From positions 1 to 64,000 of the forward strand of contig NZ_BJDM01000001.1 in NCBI RefSeq assembly GCF_005405145.1: a stretch of 64,000 bases of DNA, given 5' to 3'. The position numbers and the translations under genes are program-made. The notes under the pieces were generated by a model. That model had not been told where the DNA came from and did not search any database. It saw only the letters and a program-made list of their open reading frames with translations. Below, piece by piece: positions 28,820-37,232 of the stretch (position 1 is the first letter of the stretch; every line of letters starts with the position of its first letter). The DNA is from Paucilactobacillus kaifaensis (lineage in GTDB: Bacteria > Bacillota > Bacilli > Lactobacillales > Lactobacillaceae).

Positions 28820-30145
28820 ATGAATCAAGTTTGGCAAACTAAGTGGCCAGAACGAATTAGTTATGGGCTCAGCGATGCGGCCGACAATCTACTTTTTCAA
28901 GTAATGACTACCTACTTATTGTTTTTCTATACTGATGTTTATGGCTTGAATCCGGGTACTGTGGCCATTTTATTTGTGGTGGCAAGAATTGCAGACGTGA
29001 TTGAAAGTTTTTTAATTGGTGCCATGATTGATCATACTCATTCTCGATTTGGTAAAAGCCGCCCATTTTTCTTATGGTACGCACTGCCTTACGTGATTTT
29101 TGCTGTGCTGACATTTGTAACACCTAATTTTTCAGGTGCCGGTAAATTAGTTTGGGCCTATGTTACCTACCTTGGTCTCGGCTTTTTTTATACTGCCGTT
29201 AACCTACCGATTACTTCTATTTTGCCAACCATGTCCCAAAATGAACGTGAGTTGACCTTACTGGGGGTCATTCGTCAGTTTTTTGGGAGTTCAGTTCAAA
29301 TAATCGTGGCTGTCTTTACCCTGCCATTAGTAGCTTTCTTTGGTAAAGGTAACCAGCAGCACGGCTTTTTAATGACGATTACTCTATTTGGGATTATTTC
29401 ATTAATCTTAATTTGGAACACCTTTCTTCATGTTCGGGAACGATTTACCGATACTACCATCTCACATCAACCAATGAAAAAGGTTGTATCCATGTTGCTT
29501 AAAAATAAACCTTGGATTGTTATTTCAGTTGTCATTTTATTATTTTGGCTTGTTACTGCAATCAAAAATCAGACCGCAATCTACTATTTCAAATACGCGC
29601 TACACAATGAAGGATTAGTCCCGCTAGCCAATAGTTTCACCCTTGCGTCACTAATCGGAGTTGTCATGATTATGCGACTGACCAATCCATTTGGTAAAAA
29701 GCAAACCATGTTGGGTGGAATCGTCACAGCATTTGTTGGTCAATTAATCATGTTAGCTGGTGTTTACATCCCTTCATTGCCAGTGCTATTTACAGGGGTT
29801 GTAATCAATTCAATGGGACATGGTATGATTGTTGGCTTAGTCTCAATCATGATTGCAGACACTATTCGCTACGGCACCACCATGGGAATTCAAGCAGAAG
29901 GCGTCTTGGCATCCACTGATAACTTTGGAGTCAATGTCGGTCTTGGTGTTGGTGGGTTAATCACCGCCGGTTTGTTCAATTTATCTGGTTATGTTTCCAA
30001 TCACGCTCAAAATGTTGCGACCTTACACATGATTAATGTGAATTACATTTGGATTCCATTGGTGATTTATATTGCTATGTTTTTAATTTTGCTGAATTAT
30101 AACGAGAAGGTAATGCAAGATGCGATCAATGCGTATGTAAAATAA
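28820..30145 (+). CDS. GPH-family sugar:cation symporter
   Basis: Glycoside-pentoside-hexuronide family carrier (MelB-like), 441 aa, about 12 membrane segments. The N-terminus RISYGLSDAADNLLFQ and the IADVIESFLIGAMIDHTHSRFGKSRPF loop are the typical GPH motifs, with the cation-site Asp in helix II (ARIADVIE). There is no C-terminal EIIA domain. It lies beside the uronate locus, but the substrate cannot be read from sequence; one of three GPH carriers in this window. Confidence 0.88.
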   Translation: MNQVWQTKWPERISYGLSDAADNLLFQVMTTYLLFFYTDVYGLNPGTVAILFVVARIADVIESFLIGAMIDHTHSRFGKSRPFFLWYALPYVIFAVLTFVTPNFSGAGKLVWAYVTYLGLGFFYTAVNLPITSILPTMSQNERELTLLGVIRQFFGSSVQIIVAVFTLPLVAFFGKGNQQHGFLMTITLFGIISLILIWNTFLHVRERFTDTTISHQPMKKVVSMLLKNKPWIVISVVILLFWLVTAIKNQTAIYYFKYALHNEGLVPLANSFTLASLIGVVMIMRLTNPFGKKQTMLGGIVTAFVGQLIMLAGVYIPSLPVLFTGVVINSMGHGMIVGLVSIMIADTIRYGTTMGIQAEGVLASTDNFGVNVGLGVGGLITAGLFNLSGYVSNHAQNVATLHMINVNYIWIPLVIYIAMFLILLNYNEKVMQDAINAYVK

Positions 30146-30246
30146 ACCTAGAGCTAGGAAGGATATCAAATTCTTGGTTTTTTTATACCATGCAGTTGAC
30201 TAATAGGATAACCGGCCAAGTTAATCTCGTCCTTATTTTAATCGCC

Positions 30247-30670
30247 GAAACGCGCAAACAGCCACAAAAGTCTCCGTGCAACACAAAAACAGCACTTACG
30301 TGGGAAATTTACCATGTAAGTGCTTGTTCTTCCTACTCTTCTTGTCGAAACGCGCAAACAGCCACAAAAGTCTCCATGTAACACAAAAACAGCACTTACG
30401 TGGAAAATTCACCATGTAAGTGCTTGTTCTTCCTATTCTTCTTGTCGAAACGCGCAAACAGCCACAAAAGTCTCCGTGTAACACAAAAACAGCACTTACA
30501 TGGGAAATTCACCATGTAAGTGCTTGTTCTTCCTATTCTTCTTGTCGAAACGCGCAAACAGCCGCAAAAGTCTCCGTGTAACATAAAAACAGCACTTACG
30601 TGGGAAATTCACCATGTAAGTGCTGTTTTTATGTTACACTCCGACTTCTATGCGCGGCTGTTTGCGCTCT
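30247..30670 (+). repeat. Hairpin element array E14 (four units)
   Basis: Four 100-bp units starting GAAACGCG at 30247, 30347, 30447 and 30547. Units 1-3 end after the returning ATGTAAGTGCT and a spacer TTCTTCCTATTCTTCTTGTC; unit 4 is complete. Stem pairs are GCAAACAGCCGC, AAGTC, TCC against GGA, then GTGTAACATAAAAACAGC. The right arm has extra bases GCATA. The right terminus encodes the last residues (SANSRA) and stop of kdgA. Several spurious overlapping frames arise here. Confidence 0.93.
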
Positions 30671-31304
30671 TAATTCTTTTATATTCTTTCATATATTCTT
30701 GCGCGTTTTTAGTAACACCTGCAAAATCGTCATTAGCTGCAGGCGCAGTTAAACCACCACCAGCACCGACTACTACGGCACCTGCTTCAAACCATTCATG
30801 CATATTTTCAACGTTAACACCACCTGAAGGCATTACGTTTAAATAAGGGAATGGACCGTGATATTCTTTGATAGCAACTGCGCCAGCCATTGCACCTGGG
30901 AACAACTTAACTACTTCTGAACCATACTTCAATGCAGTTTGTGCTTCTGTAATTGTAAATGTTCCTGGTGTATATGGAACTTGATATAGGTTACACATCA
31001 AAGCAACTTCTTTGTCAAAAGTTGGGCTAACAATAAATTGAGCGCCAGCAATAATTGCTAATCTAGCGGATGTTGCGTCCAAAACTGTCCCAGCACCAAC
31101 AACTACATCGGTACCTTCATATTTTTTGACCAAGTCTGCAATAACGCTATCAGCATGAGGCACACTGTAAGTTAGCTCTAGTCCAGTAACTCCACCAGCG
31201 ATTACAGCATCGGCAACTTTAATTGCCTTTTCTGGTGTTTCAGCTCTGACAACCGCAATGACGCCTGTGTTAACCATTTTTTCTACTAATTCTGCTCGTT
31301 TCAT
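30648..31304 (-). CDS. kdgA: KDPG/KHG aldolase
   Basis: 2-dehydro-3-deoxy-6-phosphogluconate aldolase: splits KDPG into pyruvate and glyceraldehyde-3-phosphate, the last step of uronate breakdown. The 218-aa protein is a class I trimeric TIM barrel with Glu43 (GLELTYS) and the Schiff-base Lys133 (VVKLFPG), the same number as in E. coli KDPG aldolase. It lies 4 bp after kdgK on the same strand, the last gene of kduI-kduD-kdgT-kdgK-kdgA. Its C-terminal SANSRA is encoded inside hairpin array E14. Confidence 0.95.
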   Translation of the reverse strand: MKRAELVEKMVNTGVIAVVRAETPEKAIKVADAVIAGGVTGLELTYSVPHADSVIADLVKKYEGTDVVVGAGTVLDATSARLAIIAGAQFIVSPTFDKEVALMCNLYQVPYTPGTFTITEAQTALKYGSEVVKLFPGAMAGAVAIKEYHGPFPYLNVMPSGGVNVENMHEWFEAGAVVVGAGGGLTAPAANDDFAGVTKNAQEYMKEYKRIKSANSRA

Positions 31305-31308
31305 TTCA

Positions 31309-32265
31309 TTACTCCTTATTGTCTTTGTAAAAGTCTTCTAATTCTTTCACAGTTGGATAACCGCCATTATCGCTCGGGTTCATTACAGCTAAGGCACCAA
31401 CAGCACAGCCACGAGTAGCCGCTTTTTGAATTGGCAAGTTTTCCAGTAATCCCGTAATCAAACCTAGTGCAAAACCATCGCCGGCTCCGACCGTATCAAC
31501 CACATTATCCACTTTAAAACCAGGAACCTCAAACTTGGTACCATCTTTTTGCTTAATAAATGCTCCGGCTGGTCCTAATTTAACAACCACAGTTTCGGTT
31601 GTCTCCCCTTGATTTAAATAAAAGTCAGCAATTTTTTCCGGATCACGAGAACCCATCAAAACTTCACCTTCATTGATACCAGGGAGAACAATATTAGCAC
31701 GTTTAGCAAGATCATTAGCAACTGATATCATTCGTTCTTGGCTGTCCCAAATAGTGGGGCGTAGATTAGGATCATAAGTGATTTTAATGCCATGTTCGTG
31801 TAACAACTCAAACAATTTTAATTCAGCCGCTAAATTGTTCTCCGATAAAGCCGCAAAAATACTTGATAGATGGGCAATCTTAACCTCACTAAAGTCAATT
31901 GAATCTAATGTTTCTTCATTAAAGTGAGCAGCGGCAGAACCACGACGGAAATAATATGTTGCCGGGTCGCCTTTACTAATCTTTTGTTTAAGATAAAACC
32001 CCGTCCAGTTTTCATCATCGCCAGCAAGGTAAGAAGTTCCTACCTTGTTTTCTGCGATAGCTTTTTTGATGAATGCACCAAATGGATCATTTCCAACAGC
32101 AGAAATATACTCACTGGTATGTTCCAACCGAGATACCCCAATGGCAACATTTAACTCAGCACCTGCCAAGTATTTCTTGAAATCAGTTGCATCAGTTAAT
32201 GACGCATCAGTGTTTTCAGATGCGAACACTACCAATGGTTCACCAATCGTCAAAAATTCAGCCAA
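31309..32265 (-). CDS. kdgK: 2-dehydro-3-deoxygluconate kinase
   Basis: Phosphorylates KDG to KDPG with ATP. A 318-aa PfkB-family sugar kinase: GAELNVAIGVSRLEH near the N-terminus binds the sugar, and DTVGAGDGFALGLI holds the catalytic Asp and anion hole. Directly followed by kdgA (4-bp gap) and preceded by the KDG permease after a 211-bp gap containing decayed element E15. Confidence 0.95.
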   Translation of the reverse strand: MAEFLTIGEPLVVFASENTDASLTDATDFKKYLAGAELNVAIGVSRLEHTSEYISAVGNDPFGAFIKKAIAENKVGTSYLAGDDENWTGFYLKQKISKGDPATYYFRRGSAAAHFNEETLDSIDFSEVKIAHLSSIFAALSENNLAAELKLFELLHEHGIKITYDPNLRPTIWDSQERMISVANDLAKRANIVLPGINEGEVLMGSRDPEKIADFYLNQGETTETVVVKLGPAGAFIKQKDGTKFEVPGFKVDNVVDTVGAGDGFALGLITGLLENLPIQKAATRGCAVGALAVMNPSDNGGYPTVKELEDFYKDNKE

Positions 32266-32335
32266 TTAACTAACCTCATTTCCTAAATACAGCGTGACTA
32301 GCTACATTTCAATATACTACTAATATATCACTTTT

Positions 32336-32442
32336 AGACGTGCTCGTAGAATCAAATGTTTTCGATTAAATTTAAAATAACAATCAAGCAATCAATTTCG
32401 GTTACTCAATCGTTATTTTAAACATCTGAACGGATTCCACTT
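32336..32442 (+). repeat. Degenerate hairpin element E15
   Basis: Left AGACGTG (32336), right CCACTT (32438). Pairs GAATC and TTTAAAATAAC remain, with the right arm shortened by deletion and still carrying extra bases (CGTTC) in the usual place. It lies in the kdgT-kdgK gap. Confidence 0.6.
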
Positions 32443-32476
32443 ATTACTACTTTATACATGCACTGCAAGACCAGAT

Positions 32477-33451
32477 CTAATCGGCCTTGGTCACATTCTT
32501 TTTCTTATTAATTTTACGGTAGACCGACATAGTTACAATTGGTGTCAAAATCGCAGAAACTAACACACTAGTAGCAACGATCGCTGTCGCAGATTCTGCA
32601 GTTGCTTTAAAGTTTGGATCCATCTGTGCAATTACAATTGGAACAGACACAGCAGCACCAGCAGTTGATGATGCAGCCCAACCAGCTAACCCATCTGAAC
32701 GAACCAAGTATTTGTCTAGTAGGTATAATACATAGCCGGAAACAAAGACAACCAATACACCAATCAAAATACCAGTTAATCCTGATTTAAGAATCATTTC
32801 CAAGCTCAAACTATAACCAATAGTGAATGCAAAGAATGGAACCAAAGCACCTTGTAACGGGCTAAATAACTTCTTCATTTCTGGATCTAAGCCACCAAGA
32901 ACCATTCCAAGAACAAATGGTACCAATGTTGACACTAAAGCAGGCCATGGAAATGCACCAATACCGGCTAATCCCAAAGTAACCATGGTAAAGAAAGGAC
33001 CAGATTGGATACTAAAGAATGGATAGGCCGCAACATCAACTTCACGATCAGGAATCGTTGTCATCAACGCTACATATAACCCACCATTAGAAGCGTTAAA
33101 GGAAGCCAACACAGCTAAGACTGACAAACCAGAAAAAATTCCAGTGGTAATTCCGTCTTTTGGTAAGAACATGTTCATAACAATCGCAATAATAGCAGCC
33201 AGGATAACCTTACCTAGCAATAAATTAAGTCCCTTCGCGGCAATTTTACCCGAAGACTTTAAATTAATATTGGTTCCAACAGCAAAGAAGAAAATGAACA
33301 AAATAACCGAAGTACCAACCATATATGATCCAGTAACACCAGTTAATAACACATCCGCTTTTGGCCAGATAGAGTGGATGATTGCCCCAAGTACTAAGGG
33401 AACAACCATCATTCCACCTGGTATCTTTTCAATATTTTTTTTAATTTCCAT
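32477..33451 (-). CDS. kdgT: 2-keto-3-deoxygluconate permease
   Basis: Proton symporter that imports KDG (KdgT family, about 10 helices). The 324-aa protein is taken from the ATG at 33451 (MEIKKNIEKIPGGMMVVPL), with GTGGGGT upstream; an in-frame GTG at 33466 lies within that site. IPGGMM, FFAVGTNINLKSSGKI and GASSTAGAAVSVPI-like (AASSTAGAAVSVPIVIA) segments identify the family. Its place between kduD and kdgK shows that free KDG is an intended substrate of the locus. Confidence 0.93.
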   Translation of the reverse strand: MEIKKNIEKIPGGMMVVPLVLGAIIHSIWPKADVLLTGVTGSYMVGTSVILFIFFFAVGTNINLKSSGKIAAKGLNLLLGKVILAAIIAIVMNMFLPKDGITTGIFSGLSVLAVLASFNASNGGLYVALMTTIPDREVDVAAYPFFSIQSGPFFTMVTLGLAGIGAFPWPALVSTLVPFVLGMVLGGLDPEMKKLFSPLQGALVPFFAFTIGYSLSLEMILKSGLTGILIGVLVVFVSGYVLYLLDKYLVRSDGLAGWAASSTAGAAVSVPIVIAQMDPNFKATAESATAIVATSVLVSAILTPIVTMSVYRKINKKKNVTKAD

Positions 33452-33558
33452 AATTTTTAACCCCACTAAAAATCTAAATTGAAATTCATTTCACAAATAA
33501 TTAAAAATAAAAACAGAGATTTCCTCTGCTTTTAATTTGTTCGCTTGTGTTTTACTAA

Positions 33559-34374
33559 CTACCGAACTAAGTAACCACCATCAACTGGAATAATAGCACC
33601 GTTAATGTAGTTAGAAGCGTTACCAGCTAGGTAAACTGAGATTCCCATTAATTCATAAGGCTCTGCCCAGTGGCCAGCAGGAATGCGGCCTAAGATTTCA
33701 TCATTTCGCGATTTGTCGGCACGAATTGGAGCAGTGTTAGCAGTTTTAATGTAACCAGGGGCAATTGCATTAACCTGAACATTATAGGCGCCCATTTCAC
33801 TAGCGAAGGCTTTAGTCAATCCAGCAACACCATGTTTAGCAGCTGTATATGATGGAATATATTTACCACCTTGGAATGAAAGCATTGAGCCAATATTGAT
33901 AATCTTGCCTGACTTTTGCTTAGCAAATTCTCTGCTGACCGCCATTGACATGTGATAAACAGCTGAAAGATTAATCGCAATAACTTTGTCCCAATCTTCA
34001 TCTTTAGATTCCAAGATTGGATTACGTTTGATCATTCCGGCATTGTTAACCAAGATGTCCACGTGACCAAACAATTCCATTGCTTTAGCAACAACTTCAT
34101 CAGCAACGCCAGCCTTGGTTAAATCTACATCCATAAATTCAACTTTACGACCACGTTTTTCGATCAATGCACGGGTTTCATCCCATCCTTGTTGACCAAA
34201 TGTTGGAATAAAGACATCTGCCCCAGCCTCTGCCATTGCAACAGCATAACCTTGACCTAAACCTGTATTTCCACCGGTGATGATTGCTACTTTGCCATCC
34301 AAGCTGTACCAGTCCATTTTGAATTGGTCGAGTGCTTCTGTGTTATGTTCAATTTCTTCTTTTGACTGTGCCAT
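33559..34374 (-). CDS. kduD: 2-deoxy-D-gluconate / 2,5-diketo-3-deoxygluconate dehydrogenase KduD
   Basis: Short-chain dehydrogenase that reduces 2,5-diketo-3-deoxygluconate to KDG with NAD(P)H. The 271-aa protein has TGGNTGLGQG (33-42), NNAG, the catalytic Ser in IGSMLSF and Tyr/Lys in SYTAAK. The VPVDGGYLVR ending is typical of KduD. It lies 29 bp after kduI. KduI/KduD are also reported to convert intact hexuronates in E. coli, which matters here because no uxuA or uxuB is nearby. Confidence 0.93.
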   Translation of the reverse strand: MAQSKEEIEHNTEALDQFKMDWYSLDGKVAIITGGNTGLGQGYAVAMAEAGADVFIPTFGQQGWDETRALIEKRGRKVEFMDVDLTKAGVADEVVAKAMELFGHVDILVNNAGMIKRNPILESKDEDWDKVIAINLSAVYHMSMAVSREFAKQKSGKIINIGSMLSFQGGKYIPSYTAAKHGVAGLTKAFASEMGAYNVQVNAIAPGYIKTANTAPIRADKSRNDEILGRIPAGHWAEPYELMGISVYLAGNASNYINGAIIPVDGGYLVR

Positions 34375-34403
34375 AAATTCTTTCTCCTAATTCCTAATAA
34401 ATA

Positions 34404-35249
34404 TTAACGTAATTCATGCATATCAACTGCATCCATATCATCATATGTTTGGTTTTCACCACACATTGCCCAGATGAATGAGTAATTAGTTGTTCCAACA
34501 CCGCAGTGAACTGAGAAACTTGGGTTAACAACTGCTTGGTCTGGTTCTAGCCAGATATGCTTTGTGTTGTCTGGAGTTCCCATAAAGTGAGAAACACGAG
34601 TATCTTTTGAACCAAATTCAGTGTAAAGATATGTTTCCATCCGACGAGCATGTGTATGAGCTGGCATTGTGTTCCATGAGTTACCTGGTTCCAAAACTGT
34701 GTAACCCATTTGTAACTGACATGTATCCATGATTGATGCATCAATGTACTTATGGATTGTCCGCTTGTTCATGTGTTCTTGATCGCCCATTGGCATTGCA
34801 ATTGCGTCTTTATATGACAACTTCTTGCTTGGGTATGCTTTATGAGCTGGTGTTGAAACAACATAGAACTTAGCAGGTGTCTTAGGATCTTCTGATTCAA
34901 ACACAACATGTTTTGTTCCCATGCTGATGTAATAACCATCATGAGGTTCAATTGCTTCTTTGTTGCCATCAATTGTAACTGTACCTTTACCACCAATGTT
35001 AATAAAGCCCATTTCACGGCGTTGTAAGAAGAACTCAACCCCTAATTCTTTACTAAGTTTGATTTCAAGTGGTTCAGTTGTTGGGGTTACACCACCAAAG
35101 ATCATTCGGTCGTTGTATGTGTATGTTAATAACACATCGTCAGGGCTAAAAATCTTTTCCATCAAAAATTCTTCACGCATCTGATCTGTACTGTAATGTT
35201 CAATATCCTTAGGACTATGAGCATATTTTGTTACCATGTTGAATGACAT
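34404..35249 (-). CDS. kduI: 5-dehydro-4-deoxy-D-glucuronate isomerase
   Basis: Cupin-fold zinc isomerase turning 4-deoxy-L-threo-hexosulose uronate (from unsaturated pectin or glycosaminoglycan oligomers) into 2,5-diketo-3-deoxygluconate. The 281-aa protein starts at the ATG at 35249 (MSFNMVTKYAHSPKD), preceded by GGAGG at 8 nt; a start at 35264 would lie inside that site. The metal ligands are in PAHTHARRMETYLY. First gene of the kdu-kdg operon. Confidence 0.95.
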   Translation of the reverse strand: MSFNMVTKYAHSPKDIEHYSTDQMREEFLMEKIFSPDDVLLTYTYNDRMIFGGVTPTTEPLEIKLSKELGVEFFLQRREMGFINIGGKGTVTIDGNKEAIEPHDGYYISMGTKHVVFESEDPKTPAKFYVVSTPAHKAYPSKKLSYKDAIAMPMGDQEHMNKRTIHKYIDASIMDTCQLQMGYTVLEPGNSWNTMPAHTHARRMETYLYTEFGSKDTRVSHFMGTPDNTKHIWLEPDQAVVNPSFSVHCGVGTTNYSFIWAMCGENQTYDDMDAVDMHELR

Positions 35250-35264
35250 TGTAAAAGCCTCCAT

Positions 35265-35476
35265 AATTTCTTATTAGGAAATACGCATTTCCTATTTACA
35301 ACAAAAGCATATAACTTGATTGAGAAAAAATCAAGTGCATTTTTACACTTGCCGATTAAGCAACATGTAAACCGCTTACTTAATGTGCTGATATACTTGG
35401 CTTTTTTGAAATTAAAGTTAATTTTATTTTTTCCTAGTGTTTTTTTAAGTGTGTACTAATACACTTTTTTGTTGAT
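35265..35476 (-). promoter_or_regulatory. kdu operon control region
   Basis: The inverted repeat ACTTGATT/AATCAAGT (35314-35336) overlaps a plausible minus-strand promoter, TTGATT then TATGCT at 17 bp. Farther upstream AGTAAGCGGTTTACATG (about 35366-35382) is cre-like with a shifted right half and also has partial two-fold symmetry. Either could serve CcpA or the IclR-type regulator at 37.2 kb (inference). Confidence 0.5.
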
Positions 35477-35783
35477 GAAACGTGTTCGCCCCTGCATAAG
35501 TCTACGTGTAACCCAAAAATTACATGACCTGATTCAAAATACGAATCAGTGCACTTTTTTGTTGGTGAAACGTGTTCGCTCCTGCACAAGTCTACGTGTA
35601 ACCCAAAAATTACATGACCTGATTCAAAACACGAATCAGCGCACTTTTTTGTTGGTGAAACGTGTTCGCTCCTGCACAAGTCTACGTGTAACCCAAAAAT
35701 CACATGACCTGATTCAAAACACGAATCAGGTCATGTGATTTTTACGTTACACTCCGACTTATAATCGCAGGTGTTCACACTCT
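35477..35783 (+). repeat. Hairpin element array E16 (three units)
   Basis: Three units of 90 bp (GAAACGTG at 35477, 35567 and 35657); only the third has the full right arm, ending CACTCT at 35778-35783. Pairs are CCTGC, AAGTC, TAC against GGA, GTGTAAC and AAAAATCACATGACCTG, with GATTAT extra on the right arm. It separates the kdu promoter from the next plus-strand gene and is the one array not fused to a stop codon. Confidence 0.92.
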
Positions 35784-35868
35784 CTTTCTTGTGAATAAAC
35801 CACCAAAATTGACCACTGCCATATTTGTTGTAGCATTAAAGTAAGTACAAAATATTGGAGGTAATACC

Positions 35869-36144
35869 ATGAGCTCAGAAACTATTCGTATTGATCCTGA
35901 AAAATTTGCATATCACTTTATGGATTCCGTAGCTAAACCCAATGTTTCCAAGGCCGACATGCAGGCAGCCTCAAAAGACCAGCTATTTGCTTATTTATCT
36001 GCATACGTCTTAATTGAGCAATTTAACCAATCTGAAGCTAGTAACTTCTTAAATCATTCAGACGAAGATTTGCAAAATCTTTCAATGGGTAAATTCTTAG
36101 AATTAATTTCACAAAAGAACACTTTTGGACCAAATCAAAAATAA
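35869..36144 (+). CDS. Small protein of unknown function
   Basis: 91-aa soluble, acidic, mainly helical protein (MSSETIRIDPEKFAYHFMD...). I recognise no family. A good ribosome-binding site (TTGGAGG, 8-nt spacing to ATG) and normal codon use support a real gene. It lies alone between hairpin array E16 and decayed element E17, divergent from the kdu operon. No cysteine, signal peptide or membrane segment is visible. Confidence 0.75.
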   Translation: MSSETIRIDPEKFAYHFMDSVAKPNVSKADMQAASKDQLFAYLSAYVLIEQFNQSEASNFLNHSDEDLQNLSMGKFLELISQKNTFGPNQK

Positions 36145-36231
36145 TTTTTTGAAATTACAATTTTTAATATTAAAAACACGACTAGGCTATATGCTGTCGT
36201 GTTTTTTGTTTGATTTGGCGTTAGATTTGAT

Positions 36232-36350
36232 AAAACGTGTTTCGAAAAGCAACTTCTCGCGCTTAGCCCAACTTACACAACGATTTCAGACCCATGAATC
36301 ATTGGGTAAGTTATGCTAATGATCAGAAGTTAACCCCTTTTCTCCACACT
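36232..36350 (+). repeat. Degenerate hairpin element E17
   Basis: AAACGTG at 36233, CACACT at 36345. AACTTCT and AACTTAC still pair between arms, with TAGCC against TAGCA between them; other helices have decayed. This is the last copy before a 25-kb stretch without any. Confidence 0.55.
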
Positions 36351-36371
36351 ATGGTTTCTTGACTTATGAAA

Positions 36372-36385
36372 TGTAAACGGTTAAT
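36372..36385 (+). promoter_or_regulatory. cre-like site before isomerase gene
   Basis: TGTAAACGGTTAAT matches 12 of 14 positions of the CcpA consensus and lies 38 bp upstream of the gene start, suggesting glucose repression of the neighbouring gene. Confidence 0.5.
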
Positions 36386-36423
36386 CTTTATCTGATTTTA
36401 TATCAACTATTTGGAGGTTAACT

Positions 36424-37164
36424 ATGGACAGCAATAAAATTGTTTTAAATACACTCGTATTCGATGCAGAACACAACAACGGATTGGCTCAACCTGACAT
36501 GCTCCAAAAGGTCGCTGACTTTGGTATTAAAACGATCGAAGTTCGCCGAGAATACTTTAAAGATATTACAGCAGAAACTACTGCCGTTAAAGAAAATAAT
36601 GCCAAATTGGGATTAACAGTTTTCTACAGTGTTCCTGAAAAAATATTTACCGACACCGGTGATCTCAATCCTGAATTATCTTCATATTTTGAAGAGGCTA
36701 AAACTATGGGCGTTAGTGCTGTAAAAATGAACATCGGTAATTTCACCGGTTTTAACGACGCTATCTTAGCTGGATTATCAGAAGTGTTAAGCTCTGGTAT
36801 CCAACTAAACGTTGAAAATGACCAAACTGAGCAAAATGGTTCAAGTAAAAATATTATCAATTTCCTAGAAGCTGCTCAGGAAAAGAATTTAGATATTAAA
36901 TTCGTTTTTGATTTGGGTAATTGGCGTTTTGTTGACGAAAACGAACAAAGTGTCGCCAATGCTATCAACAAATATGTCCGTTATATTCACGTTAAAAACG
37001 TTACCCAAGAAAATGGTAAAACCTCAGTTGTCGCATTAGACAAAGGCATCATCAACTGGCAAAGCACTTTGAAATATTTACCGACAAATGTGCCTGTTGC
37101 ATTAGAATATCCCGCAACGAATGCTGAAATACAACATGGAATTGATTTATTAGTTAAATACTAA
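36424..37164 (+). CDS. Sugar-phosphate isomerase/epimerase-like TIM barrel
   Basis: 246-aa member of the xylose-isomerase-like (AP endonuclease 2) barrel superfamily. VFDAEHNN near the start, the KTIEVRREYF strand, NVENDQTEQNG (a metal-ligand Glu region), FVFDLGNWRF and VRYIHVKNV (Asp/His ligands) and a final ALEYP follow the fold order. A specific reaction cannot be named. It lies within the uronate locus, opposite in strand to both uronate operons and next to the IclR regulator, so a role in ketouronate or ketodeoxy-sugar isomerisation is likely but inferred. GGAGG precedes the ATG; a terminator follows. Confidence 0.8.
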   Translation: MDSNKIVLNTLVFDAEHNNGLAQPDMLQKVADFGIKTIEVRREYFKDITAETTAVKENNAKLGLTVFYSVPEKIFTDTGDLNPELSSYFEEAKTMGVSAVKMNIGNFTGFNDAILAGLSEVLSSGIQLNVENDQTEQNGSSKNIINFLEAAQEKNLDIKFVFDLGNWRFVDENEQSVANAINKYVRYIHVKNVTQENGKTSVVALDKGIINWQSTLKYLPTNVPVALEYPATNAEIQHGIDLLVKY

Positions 37165-37186
37165 TTCTGACCCATTTCAACAGATC

Positions 37187-37221
37187 AAAAAAGGCAGTCC
37201 AAAAATTTGGACTGCCTTTTT
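37187..37221. terminator. Bidirectional terminator
   Basis: AAAAAGGCAGTCC and its complement around a short A/T loop, T-rich on both sides. It serves the convergent isomerase (plus) and IclR regulator (minus) genes. Confidence 0.9.
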
Positions 37222-37232
37222 GTATTCAAATT

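Noticed and set aside
28820..30145. Assigning the 28.8-kb GPH carrier to melibiose or glucuronides
   Set aside because: No adjacent glycosidase and no substrate-specific motif; left as family only.
30190..30846. Overlapping open frames in the 30.2-30.8 kb array (both strands)
   Set aside because: Frames arise from the 100-bp repeat (MLHGDFCGCLRVS twice); no ribosome-binding sites; they are by-products of the hairpin array.
35434..35738. Cysteine-rich repeat proteins on both strands at 35.4-35.7 kb
   Set aside because: Encoded entirely by repeated hairpin units; periodic sequence without start signals.
36125..36319. 64-aa plus-strand frame after the 35869 gene
   Set aside because: Covers decayed hairpin element E17 and has no ribosome-binding site.
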